From Rickettsiaceae bacterium (GTDB lineage: Bacteria > Pseudomonadota > Alphaproteobacteria > Rickettsiales > Rickettsiaceae), in contig JAQSWU010000005.1 in NCBI GenBank assembly GCA_029266475.1, positions 1 through 53,580 of the forward strand: 53,580 nt of DNA, read 5' to 3'. The notes beneath the pieces are model-generated. The model was not told the DNA's origin, did not search any database, and worked only from the letters and a program-made list of their open reading frames with translations. This document shows positions 42,527 to 52,008 of the stretch, one piece after another. Position numbers and translations under genes: made by a program. The first letter of the stretch is position 1. Each line of letters begins with the position of its first letter.

Positions 42527-45472
42527 ATGAGAAAAGTTTTTAAAATAATATCCTATATACTTATATTTATTATATTTTTACTTGGTGCCTTATTTATTAC
42601 TATTAATAAGCTTGAAACACAAGCAATAAGTAAAATAGCTAAAAATATTATAGAATATAAATTAAGCACAAGTATATATAAGGTTACAATAGGGGAGTTT
42701 GTTATAAAGAAGCAAGATAAGGACTTCTACAGTCTAAAGCTTTCAAAGTTACAAATATATAAGAAACAAGATAATGAGATAAACAAAATTGGTTCAACGA
42801 AAGACATTGATATTACACTAAATACTAGTCAGCTTTATAGGTTGAAATATGTTCCTGTTGATATTAGCGTAGACCGCTTGAACTTCGAATTTTCTAAAGA
42901 TCCTAATGAGATAGAAGAAGTTACCGAAAGTGTGCTTGATAACTTAGTTTCCATTATAAAAAGTCAACTATTTTGGGTTGGCAATATCAAGTTAAGCAAA
43001 AGTAAATTAGGCTTTGTTATAGGTGATAGGACGCGGTTTCTTGATATATCTTCCGCGAATATGGCTCTAAACAAGGAGCAAAAAAAAATTAATCTTCGTC
43101 TTACTTATGAATTAAGAAATCAGAGTAAACATAGTCATGATCTTGATTTAGACTTGTCTTTAGTTAAAAATCGTTACTTAAATATTTCCGCTAATTTAAG
43201 TAGTCTGCCTGCTCATTTACCTATGAGCCAATTATCAATGAACAGGTTGCAAAACTTGCAACATGCAGCTAATGAAATTTTGATTTCTGGTTCGATATTT
43301 CATAGTTATGATAGCCGCAAGAGAGCTCATACTAGCATAATTAATTTAAATAAATTCACAGGAAAATTACATTCAATACAGAATGAAGGCAAAATACTAA
43401 ATATCAAGTCATCTAAATGTTATATAGAGATTCTTGAAGATTACGATATGTTTAGGGTAAATAATTGCTCATTGAATTTCGGTAATGATAGTTCTTTAAA
43501 CCTCGAGGTTTTATTCAATAAAAAGCATAATATCCCGAAATCGCTAGAGATAAGTGGCGATTTGAATAATCTTCCTGTAGGTATTATAGATTACATAACG
43601 GATCCTTCGGAACCAAGCGATACAAAAGAGTTTTTAGACGAATTTATCGAGAAAGGAAATATAAGTAAGGGTAAATGGAGAATAAAATTAGATAAAAAGT
43701 TTTTTAATAAAAAGTCTTTTGCTACTTCAGAGATTAATGGTAATTTTCATATAAATGATACTATCTTTAAGTATGAAGGTGGTCATCCTAAAATTACAAA
43801 TCTTCAAGCGGATGTCACTCTTGAAGGTACAGTAGCTAAATTCTCCAATATAAATGGTAAGGTAGAAAGATCGAATATCTCAGATAGTAAAGTAACCTTT
43901 GATTGGCTAAAATGGGATGATGAAGGTATTGAGGTTGATTGTAAAGTAAAAGGACCTGTTGGAGACTTCATTAAGTATATTGAGAAGCCTCAAATAGCAA
44001 GCTTGAAAGCTAAAGGTGTAGACCTTGCTACTTTAGAAGGTATAGCTGATACTTCAGTAAAGGTACATGTCCCACTTAAAAAAGAACAGAAAATTTTGGT
44101 GAAAGTTGCTAGCTTTTCGTCGGATTTTGGTATGAAGTTCTTAAATGATACAATTCATCTTAAGAATACTACTATAAAGGGAAGCTTTGATGAGGCTAAG
44201 CTTGCAGTGAATGGTAATGGTTTTATTAATGGAGCTAAGGCAAATATTAGTTTTGAGCATAATTTCGATAATAAAGTAGAGTTTGAGGATTTATTAAAAG
44301 CAGATATTTATCTTTCTTCTAAATTAGAGCCTAACGAATACTTTTCTATTAATAAGGGTGAAGCTAATTTAAAAGTAGACTATAAATCTAAAAACGATAA
44401 TGGATTTTGGAATATTGAATCTGATTTAAAGAATGCTGAATTAGTAGTTGATAAAATAGGTATCGTTAAACCTCTTGGTAGAGATGGGTTTATTAAATAT
44501 TCAAGCTCAAGTACATATAACCATACAGAGCCAGCCTTGTTTAAATTCAAAGCTGCCAATGGGATAGATATTGTGGGTAAGGTTTCCTCTAAAGGAGACT
44601 CTACAAAGGTTATTATCGATAAGTTTAATTATGGTGATACACGGCTTAAGGCGGAGTTAAACTTCTCAAGCGATTATAAAAATTATAAAATATATGGCTC
44701 TTCATTTGATTTATCAGCTGCCGATATAGGAAAATTATTCAGTACAGGTAAGAGGACTACTAGTTCAAACTATGATATAAAGATAGATAAAGTTATTTTA
44801 AAAAATGGCATAGATGTAAAGGATCTTAAATTAAGTTTAAAATGTTCAAAAGAAAAATGCCATGCAGGATATATGAATTCATATTTTGGCGATAATAGAA
44901 GATTCTTTGATATGTTGCTTAAAGATAAGAAGGATCATGAAGAATGGACTATAACAACCAATAATGCTGGTGCTTTATTTAGAGGTTTTGGGGTCTATCC
45001 AAATCTTCGTAGCGGGACGATGATTATGCGTCTATACCATAGTAACAAGCTCGATAATAAAGATAATATAAAGACAGCTTCAACGCATGGCACAGTTAGT
45101 ATTAAAAGATTTGCCACTGTAAAAACTCCTTTCATGACTAAGTTAGTTTCAATTATATCTTTACCAGGATTTATAAATACAATAACAAGAAGAAATTATA
45201 TTTTATTTCGAAAGTTCAACGGTAAATTCTCATTTGATGATGGCGTATTAAATATTGATGAGGGAGCAGCAGAAGGTTTTTATTTCGACTTTAATATCCG
45301 TGGTTCTGTAGATACGAATAAAAGATCTTATCACTTAAAAGGACAGGTGGTACCTGCGCTTTATGGTATTAGTTATATTGTTAAGAAGATACCTATAATA
45401 GGGCAGGCGTTTTCTGGTGGACGTAGGAAAGGGTTATTTGGAGCACCTTTCGTTTTGAAAGATAATTATTAG
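42527..45472 (+). CDS. AsmA-family (AsmA-like C-terminal) envelope protein
   Basis: The 981-residue protein has an N-terminal membrane anchor (about 7-29) and a very long beta-rich periplasmic region. It ends in an AsmA-like C-terminal domain (about 830-970): FMTKLVSIISLPGFINTIT, then KFNGKFSFDDGVLNIDEGAA and YGISYIVKKIPIIGQAF. AsmA/YhdP/TamB relatives form hydrophobic bridges that carry phospholipid between the membranes; that role here is from family knowledge. mutS begins 99 bases downstream. The start codon has only a weak ribosome site. Confidence 0.85.
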   Translation: MRKVFKIISYILIFIIFLLGALFITINKLETQAISKIAKNIIEYKLSTSIYKVTIGEFVIKKQDKDFYSLKLSKLQIYKKQDNEINKIGSTKDIDITLNTSQLYRLKYVPVDISVDRLNFEFSKDPNEIEEVTESVLDNLVSIIKSQLFWVGNIKLSKSKLGFVIGDRTRFLDISSANMALNKEQKKINLRLTYELRNQSKHSHDLDLDLSLVKNRYLNISANLSSLPAHLPMSQLSMNRLQNLQHAANEILISGSIFHSYDSRKRAHTSIINLNKFTGKLHSIQNEGKILNIKSSKCYIEILEDYDMFRVNNCSLNFGNDSSLNLEVLFNKKHNIPKSLEISGDLNNLPVGIIDYITDPSEPSDTKEFLDEFIEKGNISKGKWRIKLDKKFFNKKSFATSEINGNFHINDTIFKYEGGHPKITNLQADVTLEGTVAKFSNINGKVERSNISDSKVTFDWLKWDDEGIEVDCKVKGPVGDFIKYIEKPQIASLKAKGVDLATLEGIADTSVKVHVPLKKEQKILVKVASFSSDFGMKFLNDTIHLKNTTIKGSFDEAKLAVNGNGFINGAKANISFEHNFDNKVEFEDLLKADIYLSSKLEPNEYFSINKGEANLKVDYKSKNDNGFWNIESDLKNAELVVDKIGIVKPLGRDGFIKYSSSSTYNHTEPALFKFKAANGIDIVGKVSSKGDSTKVIIDKFNYGDTRLKAELNFSSDYKNYKIYGSSFDLSAADIGKLFSTGKRTTSSNYDIKIDKVILKNGIDVKDLKLSLKCSKEKCHAGYMNSYFGDNRRFFDMLLKDKKDHEEWTITTNNAGALFRGFGVYPNLRSGTMIMRLYHSNKLDNKDNIKTASTHGTVSIKRFATVKTPFMTKLVSIISLPGFINTITRRNYILFRKFNGKFSFDDGVLNIDEGAAEGFYFDFNIRGSVDTNKRSYHLKGQVVPALYGISYIVKKIPIIGQAFSGGRRKGLFGAPFVLKDNY

Positions 45473-45571
45473 TAATTTCTCAAAAAAACAGGCTTTAATT
45501 ACAAAAATAATTTTATGGAATATTCTGTAAAATTGATTTAAAATCTTTCTCAAATTCCATTAAATACCCTT

Positions 45572-48244
45572 ATGAATATGCAAAGCCTTGAGGATCTAAA
45601 GCAGAGATATAAATACGATAAAGCAACCCCAATGATGCAGCAGTACTTGGACGTAAAGTTGGCGCACCAAGACTGCCTTGTGTTATTTAGAATGGGGGAT
45701 TTTTACGAATTATTCTTCGAAGATGCTCTGGAAGCCTCGAAAATACTAGGTATTGCTATTGCCAAACGCGGCAAGCATGATGAAGAAGATATACCAATGT
45801 GTGGAGTTCCTTTCCATGCTTTAGATTCATACCTTAATAAATTAATTGAAGCTGATTATAAAATTGCGATCTGTGAACAGCTTGAATCGCCAGAGGAAGC
45901 TAAGAAAAGAGGCTATAAAGCTGTAGTAAAAAGGGATGTAGTACGCATAATAACGCCTGGAACTATTGTAGAGGAATCGATTGTTAATCAGAACGAACCT
46001 AATTACCTTGCGTCAATTTGCTTCAACCAAGATACTTGTGCTATATGCTATATCGACATCAATACTTCTGAATTTGCTGTTACAGAGGTTCAAAATTCTC
46101 TTTTATCACATGAGATTGCCAGGCTGCTCCCAAAAGAGGTATTAGTTAGCGAAAAAATTCAAAATATAGAGACGCTTTTTTCGCAATTGAATGTTGCAAA
46201 AGTTAAATTAGTTTACCAAGTCGATAGTTATTTTGATTTTAAAAAAAACAAGCATGCAATTGAGGCTTTTTATAATATCCATACTACTGATTCGCTTGGT
46301 AACTTAAGTAAAAATCAAATAGGGGCTATAGGAGCAATTCTAGAATATTTAAAATTGACTCAAAAAGCTAATCTCCCGCAAGTTGGTTATCCTAAAATCA
46401 TTAGCTTAGAAAGCATAATGCAGATTGATGCTTCAACAAGAAGGAATTTAGAAATTGTTAAAAATCTTTGTGGTGAATCAAAAGGTAGCCTTTTAAGTAT
46501 TATAGATAAAACAATTACAAAAGCAGGAAGCAGACTACTATATCATTATTTAACCGCCCCTTTAACTACCATAGAAAAAATAAATTCACGCCTATCTTTA
46601 ACTGAATTTTTTATTAATAATTTAAGCCTTGTTGATAAGATTCGTGCTAATTTAAAAATGGCAGGGGATATTGAGCGTTCTCTTGTCAAAATTTCTATGA
46701 GAAGAGCTTCTCCACGTGATCTCCTTGCTATTAGAGATACTATAGAATATGGGTTAAAGATCAAAGAGTACATATATAATTCAGTAAAACTTAATCTTCC
46801 CGAGCCTTTGGTTAAAATATTTAGCGATCTAGGGGGCGATGAAGAGATATATTCATTGTTAGATGCTGCCCTGAATGGGGAAGCTCTAAACTATACTAAT
46901 GAAGGTGGATATATTAAGAGAGAATACCATCCCCGTGTAGATGAGCTCTACTCTCTTATAGAGAATAGTACGGAAGTGGTAGAGAAGTTACGCAGGCGTT
47001 ATCAAGAAGAAACAGGTATTGATAGTCTTAAAATCAACGGCAATAATCTTTTAGGTCTGTATATAGAAGTTACCCAAAGATTTGCAGGTAAGATTACCGA
47101 TCCAAAATTTTTGCATAAACAAACCTTAAGCAATGCAATAAGATACACAACTGAAGAGTTAAAGCAATTAGAATCAGATATTGTTAACGCTAGAAACTCT
47201 GTTATCGCTCTAGAGCAAGAAATATTCAGCCAACTGTGCCAATCAGTAATGAAATCTTCTGAAAAGCTGCAGAAACTAGCAAAAGCATTAAGTATACTGG
47301 ACGTTTTTTGTAATTTTGCCTTTATTGCTGATGAGTACAACTATACAAAGCCAATTATAGATTCTTCTAGAGAATTTTTAATAAAAGAAGGAAGACATCC
47401 AATAGTAGAGAGAAGTTTAAAACTACAAAATCAATCTTTCGTTGCAAATAATTGTTGCCTAAATGAAGAACAGCGCCTATGGCTTATAACTGGGCCTAAT
47501 ATGGCTGGTAAGAGTACTTTTCTGCGGCAAAATGCCCATATAGCTATACTTGCGCATATTGGTTCGTTTGTGCCTGCTTCATATGCTCATATTGGAGTAA
47601 TTGATAAAATATTTAGCCGAGTTGGAGCTGCTGATGATATATCAAAAGGCCAATCTACCTTTATGGTAGAGATGGTAGAAACTTCGGCTATTCTTTCTCA
47701 AAGCACGGAAAGGTCTTTTATCATCCTTGATGAGATTGGCCGTGGTACATCTACTTACGATGGTGTATCGATTGCTTGGTCTTGTCTTGAATATATTCAT
47801 GATAAATTAAGATGTCGAAGTTTATTTGCGACTCATTATCATGAACTTACAATTTTAAACCAAAGTTTAAATGCCCTCCGTAACTACAATATTATGATCA
47901 GCGAAGATAACGGTAAATTACTTTTGCTCCATAAAATTATTGAAGGTGCAGCTGATAAATCCTACGGTATCCATGTAGCCGAGCTTGCAGGCCTGCCAAA
48001 AAGCGTAATTAAAAGAGCAAAACAAATTCTTAAAGAGTTAGAACAATCCTCTAGCAAACATGCTGTTAAAATTGAGGATACCACTGCTCTTAATTTATTT
48101 AACTATGCTTCAACATCTAGTCAAGCTGTTGAAGAGCTAGATGAACTTAAAGACAGGATAGCAAAAATCGACCCTGATAAAATGACACCTATGGAAGCCC
48201 TGCAGGCATTATATGAGCTTAAAAAAGAGCTGCAGGAGGTTTGA
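45572..48244 (+). CDS. mutS: DNA mismatch repair protein MutS
   Basis: MutS recognises mismatches and starts methyl-independent repair with MutL. The 890-residue protein has the mismatch-reading F-x-E in RMGDFYELFFEDA (Phe44, Glu46), the connector and lever domains, and a C-terminal ATPase. The ATPase has Walker A GPNMAGKST (about 640), DDISKGQSTFMVEM, Walker B FIILDEIGRGTSTYDG and ATHYHEL. All these pieces are intact, so the gene looks functional. An in-frame second ATG lies 2 codons in. Confidence 0.97.
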   Translation: MNMQSLEDLKQRYKYDKATPMMQQYLDVKLAHQDCLVLFRMGDFYELFFEDALEASKILGIAIAKRGKHDEEDIPMCGVPFHALDSYLNKLIEADYKIAICEQLESPEEAKKRGYKAVVKRDVVRIITPGTIVEESIVNQNEPNYLASICFNQDTCAICYIDINTSEFAVTEVQNSLLSHEIARLLPKEVLVSEKIQNIETLFSQLNVAKVKLVYQVDSYFDFKKNKHAIEAFYNIHTTDSLGNLSKNQIGAIGAILEYLKLTQKANLPQVGYPKIISLESIMQIDASTRRNLEIVKNLCGESKGSLLSIIDKTITKAGSRLLYHYLTAPLTTIEKINSRLSLTEFFINNLSLVDKIRANLKMAGDIERSLVKISMRRASPRDLLAIRDTIEYGLKIKEYIYNSVKLNLPEPLVKIFSDLGGDEEIYSLLDAALNGEALNYTNEGGYIKREYHPRVDELYSLIENSTEVVEKLRRRYQEETGIDSLKINGNNLLGLYIEVTQRFAGKITDPKFLHKQTLSNAIRYTTEELKQLESDIVNARNSVIALEQEIFSQLCQSVMKSSEKLQKLAKALSILDVFCNFAFIADEYNYTKPIIDSSREFLIKEGRHPIVERSLKLQNQSFVANNCCLNEEQRLWLITGPNMAGKSTFLRQNAHIAILAHIGSFVPASYAHIGVIDKIFSRVGAADDISKGQSTFMVEMVETSAILSQSTERSFIILDEIGRGTSTYDGVSIAWSCLEYIHDKLRCRSLFATHYHELTILNQSLNALRNYNIMISEDNGKLLLLHKIIEGAADKSYGIHVAELAGLPKSVIKRAKQILKELEQSSSKHAVKIEDTTALNLFNYASTSSQAVEELDELKDRIAKIDPDKMTPMEALQALYELKKELQEV

Positions 48245-48366
48245 AATAAGCTTTCATACAATTTAACTTTTTACTATTAACTATTCTATAACTAATTTTT
48301 TCTGCTTGTCAAAAAGTTTAAAATACGTTAATATTTGTTTGATATTTTATTTGAATAGGTTTCAGT

Positions 48367-49518
48367 ATGAGAAAAGAATTGGATAATAATAAAAATCTAG
48401 AAATTGCTCCAGAAGCACCAAAAGAGATTATTACAGAGCGCCTTATTTTGCGTCAAATTTCTTCGATGGAAGAACATATTGCAGGGAAAGAAACTTGGGA
48501 AAAGCTAGGGGAAGGTGAACTAAAGATGTATCAGAACCTTAATGAAGCTGGGTATTATAACCACCCAACCATGTTTACAAACTACAATGTTTATATCAAG
48601 GACACTAATGAGCTTATAGGCCAAGTTGGTTTAAGCGCTGTAGAAAAAAACAACAGACTTGCCGCTGAAGCAGCACATTATTACTCTGAAGCTGCTAGAG
48701 GAAAAGGATATGGCCCAGAAGTGCTTATAGCAACCAAAGAGCATTTATTAAATCCTAGTATTGGTAAAAGAGTAACCTACCCTAAAATCCAGCATGAGTT
48801 TAAAGGTGAATATGTTCCAGATCCTATTGAAATAAAGGTTTCTGAAGTGCCTTTATCAATGCTATATGGTGTCGTTGAATTTATGAATTACCCTTCTGTT
48901 TCTGCATGTAATAAAGCTGGATGGGATCTGCATTTTGTTTATGTTCCAAACACTTCCCTGAGATCCTATATTTATACAACTTATAAAGCACCGCTGCCAA
49001 GCTTATCCTCAGAGGGTATAAATAGCATCAAAAATATTACGCAAATTTTCGATAAAAATTTTGAAGCTTTTGAACGCCTATCTTTTAAAGAAAGATGTGA
49101 ATCTTTAAAAGAGGAATTGCAGCCTAACCTTAAAATATTACTAAATGATAAGGATCCTATAAGTTTTGTTTCGGCTTTAAAATTATATAAAGATATTTTT
49201 AATGAGGAGCCTAAGATAATAGACTTAGAAAATAAAATTAAGGCTTGTAATAATTATTTTAAGGATTTAAAATTCACTGACTATCTCTTTGCTGATTTTG
49301 GCTTTAATGCAGAAGATACTCTTAATTGGTTAGGAGCAAATTATCCTGAAATAATAAACAAAAGTGATGAACAAACTTCTAAAATCACTCATGAACAGAA
49401 GTTAAACGATGAAAGTGAAATTATCGATAACTCTGATAAAGCGGAATATTCAGGCCTCTGTAAGCAGCTCTCAGATGTTATTCCTGGCGATTTTAACGAC
49501 ACTCATGATTTGGTATAG
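48367..49518 (+). CDS. RimL-like GNAT acetyltransferase with unknown C-terminal domain
   Basis: Residues about 20-190 form a GNAT domain of the RimJ/RimL type. It begins EIITERLILRQISSMEEHIA and has VYIKDTNELIGQVGLSAV and EAARGKGYGPEVLIATKEHL, the acetyl-CoA loop. SVSACNKAGWDLHFVYV is the motif B equivalent. Between these lies an insertion of about 35 residues (130-165). Residues 215-383 are helical and acidic, with no recognised domain. The C-terminal extension is unusual for the family; the substrate is unknown. Confidence 0.75.
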   Translation: MRKELDNNKNLEIAPEAPKEIITERLILRQISSMEEHIAGKETWEKLGEGELKMYQNLNEAGYYNHPTMFTNYNVYIKDTNELIGQVGLSAVEKNNRLAAEAAHYYSEAARGKGYGPEVLIATKEHLLNPSIGKRVTYPKIQHEFKGEYVPDPIEIKVSEVPLSMLYGVVEFMNYPSVSACNKAGWDLHFVYVPNTSLRSYIYTTYKAPLPSLSSEGINSIKNITQIFDKNFEAFERLSFKERCESLKEELQPNLKILLNDKDPISFVSALKLYKDIFNEEPKIIDLENKIKACNNYFKDLKFTDYLFADFGFNAEDTLNWLGANYPEIINKSDEQTSKITHEQKLNDESEIIDNSDKAEYSGLCKQLSDVIPGDFNDTHDLV

Positions 49519-49581
49519 TTAGTCATTTTGATCAATTTAAAATGCTGAAACGTGTTCAACATGACCAATGATTTGTTTGAC

Positions 49582-49688
49582 TATAGTAAATTTATTTAAA
49601 GTGTGGTACGTCGTTATTCCTCGCTTACGTATTACTCATACGCTGCGCTCGTTATTTCTAGTACCACAACTCAACTAATTTCACTATA
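49582..49688. mobile_element. 107-bp palindromic MITE, copy 2
   Basis: Differs from 40661-40766 by about one substitution and one inserted T. It has the same TA-bounded inverted ends and palindromic centre and lies in the same orientation. The near identity indicates recent or ongoing transposition, presumably by a transposase elsewhere in the genome. The following bases (49688-49753) read as a Lys-rich C-terminal tail ending in a stop. Confidence 0.85.
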
Positions 49689-49770
49689 AATCCCCATCTT
49701 TAGCTAAAGATGATATGAAGAAGCTTAAGGCCAAGTTGGAAATTCTTAAATAATCCAGCCCTGAATCAAA

Positions 49771-50310
49771 TTACCACGGTAGCATTCTTCGAAGAGTTTG
49801 ATCCTTTTTATAAAAATGATGGAATAGGGATGCTGCTATATGCATAATTATAAAGCCGGCAAAGAATAATCCTGCATTTGTGTGTAGGCTGTAAGCTGGG
49901 CTTGAAAGTAACGTATTTTTTTCCTGCATTGCTGGAATTTCGAAGAGGCCAAAAAAATTAATATCATATGCACCAAACAAGGACATAGCCATTCCGCTGG
50001 CAGGCATAGCGAACATTAAAACATATAATATTGTATGCACAGCACGTGCAATGAAACTGATTATTTTATTATTTGATTCTAACGGTGTTGGGATAATATT
50101 TATAAATCGCCAGATTATTCTTGAAGAGATAAGCAGCAGAAGTAGAGTACCAAAAGCTTTATGTATTCCATATATCGTCCATTTAATATCGCTTTTCTCC
50201 ATGTTTACCATAATAAAACCTGCAGCAAGTATCGCAATATAAGATAAACCTAGTAACCAGTGAAAAGCTTTAGCAACATATCCATATTCATTCTTTGTGT
50301 TTTTCCACAT
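49771..50310 (-). CDS. Cytochrome b561 (CybB-type)
   Basis: The 179-residue membrane protein has four membrane segments (about 17-35, 47-67, 88-108, 143-163). Candidate haem ligand histidines are His17 (FHWLLG), His50 (GIHKAFG), His143 (SLHTNAG) and His157 (IIMHIAAS). This is the prokaryotic b561 family, which oxidises ubiquinol or passes electrons to acceptors such as superoxide. An AGGAGG ribosome site precedes the start. The gene is monocistronic. Confidence 0.9.
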   Translation of the reverse strand: MWKNTKNEYGYVAKAFHWLLGLSYIAILAAGFIMVNMEKSDIKWTIYGIHKAFGTLLLLLISSRIIWRFINIIPTPLESNNKIISFIARAVHTILYVLMFAMPASGMAMSLFGAYDINFFGLFEIPAMQEKNTLLSSPAYSLHTNAGLFFAGFIIMHIAASLFHHFYKKDQTLRRMLPW

Positions 50311-50421
50311 ATAATCCTCCTAAAATTATGCTTTTAGTAAAAATTTTAATTTACTTATAATTCGACTAAAACGATAACAATTTTGTGTGTTCTAACCTGC
50401 GACAGCATAAATTATTGATCT

Positions 50422-51951
50422 TTATTCAGTAACAAAACTTTCTGGCTCTTTATATTCTGTATCTAACTTGAACTTTAAAGTAACTGTTGTCCCTTTACCT
50501 TGGGTGCTTTTAATATCGAATTCACCGAGCATTAGCTCAATTAACTTTTTAGTTAAAGGTAAACCAAGGCCTGTACCTTCGTATTTTCTGCTAAGTTTAT
50601 TGTCTACTTGTCCAAAACTAGAAAGAGCCTTTGGTATATCTTTCTCTGCTATACCAATTCCTGTATCTATGACTTTGACGTAAACAAATTCGTTAAACTC
50701 ATCTTTGTCGATAACTAATGTTACCGAACCATTTTCAGGAGTAAATTTTACTGCATTTGATAATAGGTTTAGTAAAGCTTGCTTCAAACGCTTTGGATCG
50801 GCCTTGATAATTACATGCTCCTCAGGAACTTGCTCGATTAATTTTACTTGATTCGAATCAGCTCTAGGTTTGACAAACCTCATACTTGCAAGAGCAATTT
50901 TTGTGAGATCAACATCGATATGTTCAACTTTAAGCTTATCTGCTGAAGCTTTAGAAAAATCGAGTATGTCATTAATTACAGACAATAAGTGCTTCCCAGA
51001 ATTATTAATATCGTTAATATAATCTTTATATTGCGGGATTGGGATGGCGCCATAAGCCTCAGACTGGATGATTTCAGAGAATCCGATTATGGCATTTAAA
51101 GGAGTTCTAAGTTCATGACTAATATTTGCAAGGAACTCAGTTTTCTCTGAGCTTTCATTCTCTGCTTTAATTTTGGCTTCCTCTAGCATTCTGTTCATTT
51201 CATGTTGGCGGTCAATTATATTTTGAGCATTGTGAGTATTATAAACTACAACAGCAAAAAAGACGACGAATACGGTTAAGAAAATTATGAAGACTCTTCT
51301 TTCTAGAAAAGTAATGTTTTCCATTGCTTTCGACGTATCAGTAACTATTTCGATGATACCTTTGACATTTTTTTTGGTTCCATCATTGTCGATTAAAGGA
51401 ATATAGCTTTTGACAATCAAGCTCCCAATGGAATTCCCTACTTTTTCAACTTGGGCTTTTGGTAGAATCTGATTGGTTGGCTGGCCAAAATAAGCATTCT
51501 CTAAGGCTTTGGTACCATCTAAATGATTATTCAAAAATACGTGATCAAGAGAAATAGACAAAGATTTATAAAGCGATCCGTAGACCCCTTCACTTGTTTC
51601 ATTCAACTTTAAAGAGTTGGTAGATAAGAAAACATTTCCGTTTTCATCGTAAAAGTTTACTTTAATAAAATCCAAACTATCAAAAAAATCTATTGAGACT
51701 TTTGCAAAATTTACAAACTCAGGGGTACTTATTAAGTCTTCGTATTTTTTTGTCGATACAGTCTTAACGATATCGTGGTTTCTATCCCAAATTATATCTT
51801 TGTATACACTCGCAAGCTTAGTGTTACTCTCGGTTATACTACCAAGTAGAATACGTTCTATCATAAAATATCTGTAGTAAATAATACTCATCAATACTGT
51901 AATAAAGAGCGCAATAAACGAAAAACGTATTATATTTTTATTTTGTAGCAT
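50422..51951 (-). CDS. PleC-like sensor histidine kinase
   Basis: The 509-residue protein has a membrane segment near 8-28, an extracytoplasmic sensor region (about 29-217) and a second membrane segment (about 218-238). A coiled linker and a HisKA domain follow, with phospho-acceptor His279 in ANISHELRTPLNAIIGFSEI. The ATPase has NLLSNAVKFTP (395-405), DTGIGIAEKDI and GTGLGLPLTKKLI. The segment YKDYINDINNSGKHLLSVIND resembles alphaproteobacterial PleC/DivJ kinases of the cell-cycle relay. There is no receiver domain. The partner regulator is not in the window. The signal is unknown. Confidence 0.88.
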   Translation of the reverse strand: MLQNKNIIRFSFIALFITVLMSIIYYRYFMIERILLGSITESNTKLASVYKDIIWDRNHDIVKTVSTKKYEDLISTPEFVNFAKVSIDFFDSLDFIKVNFYDENGNVFLSTNSLKLNETSEGVYGSLYKSLSISLDHVFLNNHLDGTKALENAYFGQPTNQILPKAQVEKVGNSIGSLIVKSYIPLIDNDGTKKNVKGIIEIVTDTSKAMENITFLERRVFIIFLTVFVVFFAVVVYNTHNAQNIIDRQHEMNRMLEEAKIKAENESSEKTEFLANISHELRTPLNAIIGFSEIIQSEAYGAIPIPQYKDYINDINNSGKHLLSVINDILDFSKASADKLKVEHIDVDLTKIALASMRFVKPRADSNQVKLIEQVPEEHVIIKADPKRLKQALLNLLSNAVKFTPENGSVTLVIDKDEFNEFVYVKVIDTGIGIAEKDIPKALSSFGQVDNKLSRKYEGTGLGLPLTKKLIELMLGEFDIKSTQGKGTTVTLKFKLDTEYKEPESFVTE

Positions 51952-52008
51952 AATAAATTAATTCATAATTATTATTATAAATCTTATTTTAGCAGATATT
52001 TGTATTTT

